A stretch of 48,126 nucleotides of DNA, taken from the NCBI GenBank assembly GCA_018813065.1, contig JAHJCH010000198.1, positions 1 to 48,126 on the forward strand. Direction: 5' to 3'. The notes below the pieces were generated by a model. It did no database searches. It saw nothing but the letters and a program-made list of their open reading frames with translations, and was not told where the DNA came from. Of the stretch, positions 23,179-31,802 are shown in pieces; within the stretch, counting starts at the first letter, position 1; each line of letters opens with the position of its first letter. This stretch comes from Myxococcota bacterium (GTDB taxonomy: Bacteria; Myxococcota_A; Bradymonadia; UBA7976; UBA1532). Made by a program: the position numbers and the translations under genes.

Positions 23179-24552
23179 TTAGAGACCCGCGTTGAAGACG
23201 AAGGGGAAGCGAATCTGACACATACCGCCCTCGGGGCGGGGGAAGCTCCAGCGCTCGATGTTGCGCTTGATGCAGCCCTCGACGGCGATGTTATTGAGGG
23301 TGCTGCCCTCAACGATGACCTTCTGCACCTTACCATCTAAGGCGATCCGCCAAGACATCGTGACCTTACCGCTCAGCTCTGGGTTACGCGCCAGCTCCTT
23401 CTCATAGCAATACTGGATGCCGCGCTGACGGGCGTTGACCACGCGCACGATGTCCTTCTCCTTACAAAAGCCGCTCATCCCCAGCTTGCCGCGGGCGACG
23501 CGGACCTTCTTCTTGGTGGCCTTGCGCCCACGCAAGTTCGCCTTGGTGCCGCGCCCACCGCCCGTGTCAACGCGGCCCATGCCGTGGATGCGGCCAAAGC
23601 CCTCACCGCCGCCGCCGCTGCCGGTGCCGCGCATACCCATGCCGCCCATGCCGCGGCCCATCACCAGCGGCCCATCGCCACCAGCCATGGCCGCGCTGAG
23701 GCTGTCGCTGAACTGATCCTGGTTGCCGAAGACGTTGGACAGCGCGCCGGAGCCCATCAGGCTGGTGTTGAGGGCCTTGTGTACGCCGATGTCCTTGATC
23801 TTATCGACCATCTGACCGTCGCGCTTGGGGACCTTGGACTCCTCAATCTTATCCGGCTCGCCGAACTTGCCCTCCTCGCCGCCGGCCTTCTTGCCCACGT
23901 CCTCATCCTCCTCCTCGGGGATCTCCTTCTCCTCCTCGGCGGGCGGATCGGGCTCCTCCATCAGGATGTCGAGGAAGCGGTTATTGTCGAGATCCAGCTC
24001 CATCAAGGAGGCGTTCATATCCCAGAGCATGAACGCGGCGATGAGGACGCCGAAGTGCAGGACCAGGGCGGTCAAGAGCGAGCCCAGGACGGACGTCTCG
24101 ATGGTCCCCCAGATGGGCCGCTTGGGCATCCGCTCCGGCTCACCGTTGAACTGGAAGAAGAAGGCAAGCTCGCCGAGATCCACCATGCCCCAGTGAGGCG
24201 GCTCAAGGTTGATATGCGCCCCGTGCTTGGACCGCGCCGAGGCCAGATCCATATCCTCGCTTAAGTGCAGATCGCCCCCGGACATCTCGCCGGTGAGGTT
24301 CAGCGTCACGCTGCCGGGGCCGTTGGGGCTGATCACCTCATAGCTCTGGCCCACGCCTCCGAGATCGGGGATCATCAGGGTGTTCTTGGGGTGCGTGCCA
24401 ATGGTCACGGGTTTGCGGGGGTCAACCGTCGCCTCTGTCACGAGCGTGTCGTGCCAGAGGACCGCGACCCGGAGTCGTTCTTGCGCGCTCAAAGCCTTAA
24501 AATCCTCGGGTAAGCATGGTGGCCGCCCCTGGTGAGATGCGTGACGACCCAA
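23179..24552 (-). CDS. AgmX/PglI-type protein with N-terminal FHA-like region
   Basis: 457 residues. Residues about 27-135 resemble a degenerate FHA/beta-sandwich region (VTIGTHPKNTLMIPDL). A single membrane segment is at about 155-177, followed by an acidic Pro/Glu linker, a Gly/Met-rich stretch (GRGMGGMGMRG) and, from about 355, the AgmX/PglI C-terminal domain with RVVNARQRGIQYCYEKELAR, GKVTMSWRIALDGKV, VEGCIKRNIERW and a final Cys. This TonB-like domain spans the periplasm and is linked to gliding motility or envelope energy coupling in myxobacteria. The frame opens with TTG at 24552, just after a terminator-like hairpin; a second TTG at 24492, with AAGG near it, would give MSAQERLRV and may be the true start. 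Confidence 0.8.
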   Translation of the reverse strand: MGRHASHQGRPPCLPEDFKALSAQERLRVAVLWHDTLVTEATVDPRKPVTIGTHPKNTLMIPDLGGVGQSYEVISPNGPGSVTLNLTGEMSGGDLHLSEDMDLASARSKHGAHINLEPPHWGMVDLGELAFFFQFNGEPERMPKRPIWGTIETSVLGSLLTALVLHFGVLIAAFMLWDMNASLMELDLDNNRFLDILMEEPDPPAEEEKEIPEEEDEDVGKKAGGEEGKFGEPDKIEESKVPKRDGQMVDKIKDIGVHKALNTSLMGSGALSNVFGNQDQFSDSLSAAMAGGDGPLVMGRGMGGMGMRGTGSGGGGEGFGRIHGMGRVDTGGGRGTKANLRGRKATKKKVRVARGKLGMSGFCKEKDIVRVVNARQRGIQYCYEKELARNPELSGKVTMSWRIALDGKVQKVIVEGSTLNNIAVEGCIKRNIERWSFPRPEGGMCQIRFPFVFNAGL

Positions 24553-24554
24553 TC

Positions 24555-24586
24555 AAAAAATACGGCAGGTTAGCGCCCCGCGAACC
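24555..24586 (-). terminator. Possible terminator after the outer-membrane protein gene
   Basis: On the minus strand GGTT-c-GCG-GGG-CGC-t-AACC forms a 7-bp stem with one mismatch (plus-strand 24568-24586), and TTTTTT follows eight bases later (24560-24555). It lies between the outer-membrane protein gene and the AgmX/PglI gene on the same strand. The distance to the T run is longer than ideal. Confidence 0.4.
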
Positions 24587-24615
24587 CGAGATCAAGGTGG
24601 CCGCGTGGGGCGGCG

Positions 24616-25404
24616 CTAAATGGACGCCTCATAAGGAAAGCGGAAGTGGAAGCGCAGCCAAGCCTGACCGATGTGCCAGATCGAATCCTTGATATCGCCC
24701 AGCGCCAAGAAATCGCCGTTGATCTCTTGAGGGAGATAGAGCGCCGAGGACCAGCCGACATCGACGAGGAAGCTATCGGAGAAGGGCACCTCCAGCGCCG
24801 CGCTCAGGGAGAGCCCGGGGCGGAAGAAGTGCATCGTAAAGGCCTCATCGGGGACATCCTTGAACTCATCCTCGCGCTTTTGATTTACCCCGTTTGGGTC
24901 TGCGTCGATGAAGAGGTAAGTTAAGATCACGCCTAAATCAATCGAAAGACGAGGTGTTTGAAGCGGTGTAAGCCCAATCGTGAGAGGATTAAGCGTTACA
25001 CCATACAGGCCCGTATTGTTTGTCTTTGGAGAGATATACAGCGTATCAGGGATGAACATTGAGGGCGAATAGCGAATCTCATGCTTTGTTGAGACATACT
25101 TGCGATACTTCTTTGGGATCTTCTTATGATGCTTCTTGATGATCTCAGGGGGGATGATCGCCTGGACGGAGATCTTGAGCCCATAATGGAGCATTTGATC
25201 TTCTTGAAACGGCCCCGTGAGCATATGCACGGCGGGGCCGACGCCGATATCGACCGGCACCGTCTCCTTGATCTTCTTGCGACCCTTCTTGGGCTTCTTG
25301 GTAGCCTTCGCCGCTGGCGCAGGCGCCTGCGCGCCCGCCTGGGGAGCCGCCAAGGCCACGAGCCCCAGCGCCAAGACCACAGATCTCATCGATACGCTTC
25401 CCAT
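24616..25404 (-). CDS. Predicted outer-membrane beta-barrel protein
   Basis: 262 residues from the ATG at 25404, which has GAGGG six bases upstream. MGSVSMRSVVLALGLVALAA followed by PQAGAQA is a cleavable signal peptide. A Lys-rich segment (KATKKPKKGRKKIKE) follows, then alternating beta-type stretches (RLSIDLGVILTYLFIDAD, LVDVGWSSALYL) and a C-terminal end FHFRFPYEASI. The pattern fits an outer-membrane barrel or lipid-binding envelope protein; no named family is recognised. It precedes the AgmX/PglI gene on the same strand, possibly as a partner across the periplasm. The middle third is less GC-rich than its neighbours. Confidence 0.6.
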   Translation of the reverse strand: MGSVSMRSVVLALGLVALAAPQAGAQAPAPAAKATKKPKKGRKKIKETVPVDIGVGPAVHMLTGPFQEDQMLHYGLKISVQAIIPPEIIKKHHKKIPKKYRKYVSTKHEIRYSPSMFIPDTLYISPKTNNTGLYGVTLNPLTIGLTPLQTPRLSIDLGVILTYLFIDADPNGVNQKREDEFKDVPDEAFTMHFFRPGLSLSAALEVPFSDSFLVDVGWSSALYLPQEINGDFLALGDIKDSIWHIGQAWLRFHFRFPYEASI

Positions 25405-25425
25405 CAGCGCCCTCACTTTTCGAGA

Positions 25426-25444
25426 CGCACGCCGCGCGCGTGCG
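25426..25444. other. Hairpin in the 5' leader of the outer-membrane protein gene
   Basis: CGCACG and CGTGCG form a 6-bp stem with a 7-base loop about 20 bp upstream of the ATG at 25404 (minus). It could be a leader structure affecting translation or a weak terminator of the upstream lipid operon; no T run follows. Confidence 0.3.
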
Positions 25445-25494
25445 GCCCACACTAAAGCGCGTTGACGGATTTGACGCCAGCGGTTTGGGGGAGG

Positions 25495-26226
25495 CTACAG
25501 GGCGATCCCGCCGTCGATGCCGATGGTCTGGCCGGTGATATAGCCGCTGTCGGGGCCAGCTAAGAAGGAGATCAGCGCCGCGACCTCCTCGGGCTGACCA
25601 AAGCGCCGCAGGGGGATCTGCTGCTTGATCTCCTTCTCGGCGGCCTGGCGCACCCGCGCGCTCATCTCTGTCTCGATGATCCCCGGCGCCACGGCGTTGA
25701 CCGTGATGCCCTTGCGGCCCATCTCCACGGCGAAGGCGCGGGTAAAGGACTCGATGCCGCCCTTGCTGGCGGCGTAGTTGGCCTGCCCGCGGTTGGGCCG
25801 CTTGCCTGAGACGCTGCTGAGGTTGATCACCCGCCCGTACTTCTGGCGCAGCATCACGCTGCCCGCCGCGCGGCAGGTGTTAAAGATGCCTGAGAGGTTG
25901 GTCTGGATGACGTCCTGCCAGGCCTCATCGCTCATCTGAATCACCAGGCCATCGGCGGTGATCCCCGCGTTATTGACCAAGACATCCAGGCGACCGAAGC
26001 GGGCAACGCAGGCCTCCACGGCGGCCTTGGCGGCCTGCGGATCGCTGACATCGGCGGCGTAGATCTCGGCCTCACCGCCGGCCTCAACGCAGGCGATCTT
26101 GGCGGCCTCGGCCTCCTCGACGCGGCTGCGATAGACCAAGAACAGCTTGGCCTGATGGTCACGGGCGAGGCGAACGGCGGCGGCGCGGCCGATGCCACGG
26201 CTGGCGCCGGTGATGAGGGCGATCAT
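25495..26226 (-). CDS. fabG: 3-ketoacyl-ACP reductase (FabG-like)
   Basis: 243 residues, classical short-chain dehydrogenase. TGASRGIG (6-13) binds NADPH, NNAG is at 85-88, and the catalytic Ser138, Tyr151 and Lys155 (LSSVSG and YAASK) match the E. coli FabG numbering. The usual C-terminal YITGQTIGIDGGIAL is complete. It reduces the beta-keto group after each condensation. It is the last gene of a six-gene overlapping lipid-assembly operon; its ATG overlaps the stop of the ketosynthase gene (ATGA). As a dedicated copy it is more likely to serve this pathway than general fatty-acid synthesis. Confidence 0.9.
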   Translation of the reverse strand: MIALITGASRGIGRAAAVRLARDHQAKLFLVYRSRVEEAEAAKIACVEAGGEAEIYAADVSDPQAAKAAVEACVARFGRLDVLVNNAGITADGLVIQMSDEAWQDVIQTNLSGIFNTCRAAGSVMLRQKYGRVINLSSVSGKRPNRGQANYAASKGGIESFTRAFAVEMGRKGITVNAVAPGIIETEMSARVRQAAEKEIKQQIPLRRFGQPEEVAALISFLAGPDSGYITGQTIGIDGGIAL

Positions 26227-27461
26227 GGGTCAACCTCCAAGGCGAGAAAGGTGCTCTGTCCGCCGATGCCTGCGGCGTGGATCAGCGCGCGTCGGGCGGG
26301 GGCTTGGCGGGGCGCCGTGACCAGATCCAGGCCCTCAGCGATGGGGGCGCGCGTAAAGGGCATCGGCGGGAGGCGGCCTTGACGCCCGGCCTCCAGGGCG
26401 ATGGCCACCGAGAGCGGGCCGCTGGCGGCCACGGCGTGCCCGATCTGCGCCTTGGCGCTGGTGATCGGAGGCGAGGTCGCGCCGAAGACGCGCGCCAGGG
26501 CGGCGGCCTCTTGCGCGTCGAAGGCGGTGCCGGTGCCGTGGGCGATGAACAGATCGGGGCGCGCCCAGCCCGCCTGGGCCAAGGCCGCCTCGGCGCCATA
26601 AGCGATGGCCTCGAAGTCCCCCGCCAAGAGCCCCGCGCCCGCGCAGGTGTCCTTATAGCCGACGATCCGACCCAAGACCCGCGCGCCTCGGGCTGCGGCG
26701 TCTTGGGGGCGCTCAAGGCTAAAGAAGGCGGCGCCCTCACCGGGGATAAAGCCCGCGGCCTCGACGTCAAAGGGGCGCGCGGCGGTGGGATCATCCCCGG
26801 CCAAGAGCAAGCCCAGGCGCCCAAAGCCGGTGAAGTGAGCGGGGTTCACCGCCGAGTCGGCGCCCCCGGCGATCAGGGCTGCGGCGCGCCCCTCCATCAA
26901 GGCCCAGGCGGCCTCACCGATGGCCTGAAGGCCGCCGACGGCGCTGTTGCAGTAGTTCTGATTAAAGCCCCGCGCGTCCAGCTCGGCGCTGGCGAAGCCC
27001 AGCACGTTATTGGAGAGGCCCTTGATGAGCCACAGCGGGTTGATCAGCTTCTGGGCCGAGGCGAAGCGCGCGCTGGAGAAGCCGCCGCCCTCAAAGCCCG
27101 CCTCCAGGGCGGGGATGAGATCCACCGTGTCGCCGAAGGCGGCGCCGTTGCCGACCAGCAAGCCCAGGCGATCGGGATCGACGCCCTTGAGGGCCGCGTC
27201 GGCGTAGGCGCGCTTGACGGCGGCGATGCCATAGCGCACGGCGGGGGTCATCAGCTTGAGGTTCTTGCGCTGCGCCACCCAGTTGCTCGCCTTAAAGCCC
27301 GTCACCTCAGCGCCCAAAGCGCAGGGGAAGGGGGTGACGTCGAAGCCGGTGACGGGCGCGGCGGCGGTGTGACCCGCGCAGAGGGCGTCGAGGAGCGCGG
27401 CGGGGGTGTGGCCGAGGGGGGCGACGAGGCCCACGCCGGTGATGGCGATGTTGAGCTTCAC
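26223..27461 (-). CDS. Beta-ketoacyl synthase, divergent (third of the locus)
   Basis: 412 residues, complete FabF-type thiolase fold. The Cys-His-His triad is present: Cys171 in QNYCNSAVGG, His308 in IAHGTGTA and His342 in QIGHAVAA. The nucleophile surroundings are unusual: most family members have TACSS or TACAT. Residues 65-71 (RKNLKLM) match RKDLKLM in the fused shrunken ketosynthase encoded at 28381, suggesting a shared ancestor within the locus. It would condense malonyl-ACP with a growing chain. Overlaps are 4 bp at both ends (ATGA). Confidence 0.88.
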   Translation of the reverse strand: MKLNIAITGVGLVAPLGHTPAALLDALCAGHTAAAPVTGFDVTPFPCALGAEVTGFKASNWVAQRKNLKLMTPAVRYGIAAVKRAYADAALKGVDPDRLGLLVGNGAAFGDTVDLIPALEAGFEGGGFSSARFASAQKLINPLWLIKGLSNNVLGFASAELDARGFNQNYCNSAVGGLQAIGEAAWALMEGRAAALIAGGADSAVNPAHFTGFGRLGLLLAGDDPTAARPFDVEAAGFIPGEGAAFFSLERPQDAAARGARVLGRIVGYKDTCAGAGLLAGDFEAIAYGAEAALAQAGWARPDLFIAHGTGTAFDAQEAAALARVFGATSPPITSAKAQIGHAVAASGPLSVAIALEAGRQGRLPPMPFTRAPIAEGLDLVTAPRQAPARRALIHAAGIGGQSTFLALEVDP

Positions 27462-28384
27462 TTCAGCTCCTCCAACAGCGCGTCCAGATCGCGCGCGTCG
27501 TCCAAGGACGCCATCGGGGCCTTACGGCGCAGGCGCTTGACGTGGGTGAGGTTGCTGCGACCAGGCCCCAGGTGCAGGAAGCGCTCGACGCCGTGCGCCA
27601 GCATCAAGGCCAAGCTCTGACGCCAGCGCACGGGCTCGACGACCTGGCGGACCAAGCGGGCGCGGATGGCCTCGGCGTCGCTGATCTCGATCCAGGTGGC
27701 GTCCACGTTGTCCACATAGGGGCAGCGCAGCGGCGCCAGGGGCACTTGAGCCAGATCCGCCGCCAGCTGATCGGCGGCGGGGGCCAAGAGCGGGGTGTGG
27801 AAGGGCGCCGAGACGCTCAGCGGCGTGACGATGCCCCCGGCGGCCTCCAAGGCGGCCATGGCGCGCGCCACCGCAGGGGCCTCACCGCTGATGACGATCA
27901 AGCCAGGGGCGTTAAAGGCGGCGGGCACGCAGACCCCGCCCGCCGCGCGGCAGGCGGCCTCGACGACCTCATCCTCAAGGCGCTGGATGGCGGCCATGGC
28001 CCCTAGGCCCTCGGGGGTCGCCGCCTGCATATACGCGCCACGGCGGCGGGTGAGGCGAGCGGCGTCCTCCAGGGCCAGGGCCTCGGCGGCGACGAGGGCG
28101 CCGAACTCACCCAGGGAGTGCCCCGCCACCACCGTGGGCGTAAACCCTCGGGCGTCGAGGACGGCCCAGGCGGCGCAGGCCACGGTGAGGACCGCAGGCT
28201 GCGTATTGGCCGTCAGGTTGAGGCGGGCCTCGGGGCCTTCAAAGCAGAGCGCAGAGAGGCGCTCGCCGAGGGCCTCATCGACGCGCTCGAACACCGCGCG
28301 GGCCTCGGGGAAGCGATCATAGAGGGCGCGGCCCATGCCCACATACTGCGTGGCCTGACCGGCGAAGAGTAAGGCCGTCTTCAT
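27458..28384 (-). CDS. fabD: Malonyl-CoA:ACP transacylase (FabD-like)
   Basis: 308 residues from the ATG at 28384, FabD length. LLFAGQATQYVGMG is the first motif (GQxxQ), GHSLGE holds the catalytic Ser90, and APFHTPLL holds His196 with the Phe that favours malonyl over methylmalonyl. VERFLHLGPGRSNL gives the late GPG loop. It loads malonyl groups on an acyl-carrier protein, but no carrier gene is present in the operon. The frame is open further upstream into the previous gene; the ATG overlapping that stop by 4 bp is the only start matching the family. Confidence 0.88.
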   Translation of the reverse strand: MKTALLFAGQATQYVGMGRALYDRFPEARAVFERVDEALGERLSALCFEGPEARLNLTANTQPAVLTVACAAWAVLDARGFTPTVVAGHSLGEFGALVAAEALALEDAARLTRRRGAYMQAATPEGLGAMAAIQRLEDEVVEAACRAAGGVCVPAAFNAPGLIVISGEAPAVARAMAALEAAGGIVTPLSVSAPFHTPLLAPAADQLAADLAQVPLAPLRCPYVDNVDATWIEISDAEAIRARLVRQVVEPVRWRQSLALMLAHGVERFLHLGPGRSNLTHVKRLRRKAPMASLDDARDLDALLEELK

Positions 28385-30549
28385 AGGTACTCTGGGGCGG
28401 CGATGATCAAGCTGGTGTTCTGCCCGCCGAAGCCAAAGGAGTTGCTGAGGGCCACTCTGGGCGCGCGCGGGAGCCCCTCGGGGGGCACGAGGTGGACGTT
28501 GATCTGTGGATCGGGCTGACTCAGGCGCGCGTTGGGGGGCAGCCGCCCCCCCGCGAAGGCCGCCAAGCACGCCGCCAGCTCCACGCAGCCTGCGGCGGCG
28601 ATGCTGTGACCGAGCTGGCTCTTGGAACTGCTGACGGGGACCCCCACGCCGAAGACGCGGGCGATGGCCGCCGCCTCGGTGACGTCGTTGAGGGGCGTGG
28701 CCGTGCCGTGCGCGTTGATGTAATCGACGCGGTTGGGGGCGATCCCGGCGTCGCTGAGGGCGCGGCGCATGGCGCGCTCGGCGCCGAGGCCCTCGGGGTG
28801 CGGGGCGGTGACGGCGTGGGCGTCGCAGCTCTGCCCTGAGCCCAGGATCAAGCCGTAGATATGGCGCTTGGCGGCGCGGGCCGCCTCCAGGGGCTCAAGG
28901 ACGAAGAAGGCCCCGCCTTCGCCCATGATAAAGCCATCGCGATCCCCCTCGAAGGGCCGCCCGGCCAAGGCCGGATCGGGCTGCGTGGAGGTGGCGCCGA
29001 GGAGGATAAAGGGGATCAAGCCAAAGGGCAGGATCATGCTGTCGGAGGCGCCGACGAGCACCTGCGGGGCGGCGCCTCGGCGGATCAGATCGGCGGCGTG
29101 GGCCAGGGCGGCGCCGCCCGCCGCGCAGGCGCTAAAGTGAACGGCCTCGGGGCCGGAGAGGCCGAGGTGTCGCTTGAGGAGCCGCGCGGGGCGATCCACC
29201 TGATGCCGCTTAGGCGCCAGGGGGTGACGTGGGGTCGGCGCGGCGGCGAAGGCCGCATGATCAAAGCGATCCCCTTGAAGATAAGGCAGGCAATCCTGGG
29301 CCAGCTCCGTCTCGGTGACGCTGGTCAAGCCCGTGGCATAGACGATCCCCGCGCGGGGATCCAAGGCCCCGTGATCGGCCACCGCGTCCAGGGCCGCGAT
29401 CAGGGCCATCTCCGCGCGCCGATCCTGGAGCCCGCCGAGGGCGAGGGCCAAGGGCGGCGGCAGGTGGGCCAGGAGATCACGCTCACGGACCTCACAGGCG
29501 TTGCGCGAGGGGAAGCGCGCGGCGTTAAAGGCGCGGATGGGCGCGGCGGCGACCTCGCCATCAAGGAGGCGGCGGGTGAAGTCCTCGAAGCGGCGGCCCA
29601 GGGGGGTCAAGAGGCCCACGCCGGTGATGGCCACCGCGCCGCGCGGGGTCTTGAGGAGGGCAGGGGCGGCGGGGCGGATGATGGGCTCCAGCCCCACGGG
29701 CTCGAAGTAGGCCGCCTCGCCAGCGCCCAGGCGCGCCGCCGCGTTGACCAAGGCGCCAGCCGCGCCGCAGTCGCCGAAGAGATCGGGGATACGGGGTGGC
29801 CCCTGATAAGGCGAGACGAGGCCCCAGATGTGAGCGCCGCGCGCCGTCGCCGCGCTCAGCGGCTCCAGGACGAAGAAGACGCCCGCCTCGCCCTGTGTTG
29901 TCTCCGCCCGCCCCATTCGGCGCGCCGAGACGCGCTCGCCGAAGGACGTGTGATCATCCGCCGCGCCGGCCAGGGCCAGGGGCGCCCGCCCATCGACGAT
30001 GGCCGTCGCCGCCTCCAGCAGCGCCCGCGCCCCCGCCGACGGCCCCGAGGTCAGCGCCTGCGTCGGCCCCATCAAGCCCAGCTGGATCGCCACATGGGCC
30101 ACCGCCATATTGGGCAGCGTCTTAAGCGAGGCGATGGGGTTCATGTGATCGACGCCCTCCGCCATCAGCCGATCTAGATCCAAGCGCCCGTCATCGCCGA
30201 CGCTGCGGCTGAGGCAAGGGACGATGTCCTCCAGATCGCTGGGCTCGCGGCCAACGCCCATAAACAAGCCCGCCTCAGCCCAGCTGGCCTCGGCCAAGCC
30301 CGCCGAGGCCACGGCCAGCTTGGCGGCGGCCACGGCCAGCTGACTGGGGCGGGCCATCAGCTTGAGATCCTTGCGGCGCTTAAGGAAGTCGCGGGCCTTA
30401 AAGTGAGGGGGGACGGGTAAGATCCAGGGGCGGGCCTGATCCTCGGCGGCGGGCTGAGGCTGGAGGGGCTGGCGCAGGGCGGCGAGGTTGGCCTCCAGGC
30501 CCACGCCGCCGGGCGCCACCAGCCCGATCCCGGTGATGGCGACGCGCAT
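28381..30549 (-). CDS. Shrunken ketosynthase fused to a complete ketosynthase
   Basis: 722 residues, two ketosynthase units in one chain. Residues 1 to about 300 start as a ketosynthase (VAITGIGLVAPGG, RRKDLKLM) but lack the nucleophile: where Cys is expected, near 166-173, the sequence is ALTSGPSAG. The part that carries NAHGT is missing, and the late GH motif reads FGDCG. This half therefore has none of the three catalytic residues. Residues about 304-722 are complete: Cys475 (FSACAAGG), His614 (NAHGTATP), His648 (QLGHSIAA). The arrangement recalls heterodimers of a ketosynthase and a chain-length factor, but here fused and with the inactive half shortened. ATG at 30549 shares one base with the previous stop. 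Confidence 0.85.
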   Translation of the reverse strand: MRVAITGIGLVAPGGVGLEANLAALRQPLQPQPAAEDQARPWILPVPPHFKARDFLKRRKDLKLMARPSQLAVAAAKLAVASAGLAEASWAEAGLFMGVGREPSDLEDIVPCLSRSVGDDGRLDLDRLMAEGVDHMNPIASLKTLPNMAVAHVAIQLGLMGPTQALTSGPSAGARALLEAATAIVDGRAPLALAGAADDHTSFGERVSARRMGRAETTQGEAGVFFVLEPLSAATARGAHIWGLVSPYQGPPRIPDLFGDCGAAGALVNAAARLGAGEAAYFEPVGLEPIIRPAAPALLKTPRGAVAITGVGLLTPLGRRFEDFTRRLLDGEVAAAPIRAFNAARFPSRNACEVRERDLLAHLPPPLALALGGLQDRRAEMALIAALDAVADHGALDPRAGIVYATGLTSVTETELAQDCLPYLQGDRFDHAAFAAAPTPRHPLAPKRHQVDRPARLLKRHLGLSGPEAVHFSACAAGGAALAHAADLIRRGAAPQVLVGASDSMILPFGLIPFILLGATSTQPDPALAGRPFEGDRDGFIMGEGGAFFVLEPLEAARAAKRHIYGLILGSGQSCDAHAVTAPHPEGLGAERAMRRALSDAGIAPNRVDYINAHGTATPLNDVTEAAAIARVFGVGVPVSSSKSQLGHSIAAAGCVELAACLAAFAGGRLPPNARLSQPDPQINVHLVPPEGLPRAPRVALSNSFGFGGQNTSLIIAAPEYL

Positions 30550-31802
30550 CAAAAGCGCCCCACCAGCAGCGAGCCGTTGCTGCCGCCGAAGCCAAAGGCG
30601 TTGCTCAAGGCCACGTCCACGCGGGCGGGGCGGGCCTCATTGGGCACATAATCCAGATCGCAGATGGGATCACGATGCTCATAGTTGATGGTGGGGGGGA
30701 TGACGCCGTGGCGGAGGGTCTGAACACAGGCGATCAGCTCCACGGCGCCGCAGGCGGCGACGAGGTGACCCATCATCGACTTGGTGGAGGAGACGGGCAG
30801 CTTCAAGGCGTGGGCCCCGAAGGCGCCGTGGATGCCTGCCGTCTCTGAGGCGTCGTTCTGCTGAGTGCTCGTGCCGTGGGCGTTGATATAGTCCACGTCC
30901 TCGGGCGCCAAGCCCGCGTCCTCAAGGGCCGCCAACATGGAGGCCCGCGCGCCGCGCCCATCGGCGGGGCTGTCGGTGATGCGCCAAGCATTGGCCGAGG
31001 CGCCGAAGCCCAGCAGCTCGGCGAGGATCGTCGCGCCGCGGGCGCGGGCGTGGCTGAGCGTCTCCAGCACCAACATCCCCGCGCCCTCACCCAGCACAAA
31101 ACCATCACGGGTGCGATCAAAGGGCCGCGAGGCGCGGTGGGGCTCATCATTCCGGGTGGACAGGGCGCCGAGCAGGTTAAAGCCGAGGACCATCAGCTCC
31201 TCGACGAGCCGATCCGCGCCGCCGGTGAGCATGACCTCAGCCTCGCCGCGCCGCAGGGCGCGCGCCGCGTCGCCGATGGCCTGAGCGCTGCTCGTACACG
31301 CCGTGCTCGTCGTCAGGTTGGGGCCACGGGCGTTGAAGTAAGCGGCGAGGAGGGAGGCGGGGAAGGCGGCGGACATGACCACGAAGTCACGCGGCGGTGT
31401 TTGATGATACGCCGTCGCCGCGCCTTGAGACTGGATCACCGCCGCGCGCTCGGCCAAGACCCCCAAGCCGGGGCGGGACACCTCCGCGCCGACGCTGACG
31501 CCCAAGCGATACGGGTCCATCGCCGCGTCGAGCAGGCCCGCCTGCCCCATGGCCTCGATGGCCGCCGCCAAGGCGTAGTCCCCCTTATCATCGCGCCAGC
31601 GCGAGAAGCGCCCGGAGAGCGTGGGGGGGGTGAAGCCGGTCAGCTCGGCGCCGAACGTGGTGAGGAAGCCTGTGGGATCAAAGCGGCGGATGGGGCCGAC
31701 GGCGCTGCGGCCGCGCAGGAGCCCATCCCAGGTGGCCTCTAGGTTCAAGCCCAGGGGGGTGACGCAGCCCATGCCGGTGATGACGATCCGCTCAGCGCTC
31801 AT
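30549..31802 (-). CDS. Beta-ketoacyl synthase (FabF-like, canonical)
   Basis: 417 residues from the ATG at 31802. Typical FabF: IVITGMGCVTPLG at the start, Cys169 in TSTACTSSAQ, His309 in NAHGTSTQQND, His346 in TKSMMGHLVAACG, and SNAFGFGGSNGSL near the end. It condenses acyl-ACP and malonyl-ACP. The start overlaps the dehydratase gene by 11 bp, so that the shared sequence ATGAGCGCTGA encodes both ends. As the most conventional ketosynthase in the operon it may perform the routine elongations, with the two other ketosynthases giving priming or chain-length control; that division is inference. Confidence 0.9.
   Translation of the reverse strand: MSAERIVITGMGCVTPLGLNLEATWDGLLRGRSAVGPIRRFDPTGFLTTFGAELTGFTPPTLSGRFSRWRDDKGDYALAAAIEAMGQAGLLDAAMDPYRLGVSVGAEVSRPGLGVLAERAAVIQSQGAATAYHQTPPRDFVVMSAAFPASLLAAYFNARGPNLTTSTACTSSAQAIGDAARALRRGEAEVMLTGGADRLVEELMVLGFNLLGALSTRNDEPHRASRPFDRTRDGFVLGEGAGMLVLETLSHARARGATILAELLGFGASANAWRITDSPADGRGARASMLAALEDAGLAPEDVDYINAHGTSTQQNDASETAGIHGAFGAHALKLPVSSTKSMMGHLVAACGAVELIACVQTLRHGVIPPTINYEHRDPICDLDYVPNEARPARVDVALSNAFGFGGSNGSLLVGRF

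Noticed and set aside
28861-30177. Plus-strand open frame of 438 codons opposite the fused ketosynthase
   Set aside because: It is the mirror of a gene with clear catalytic motifs and shows no domain of its own.
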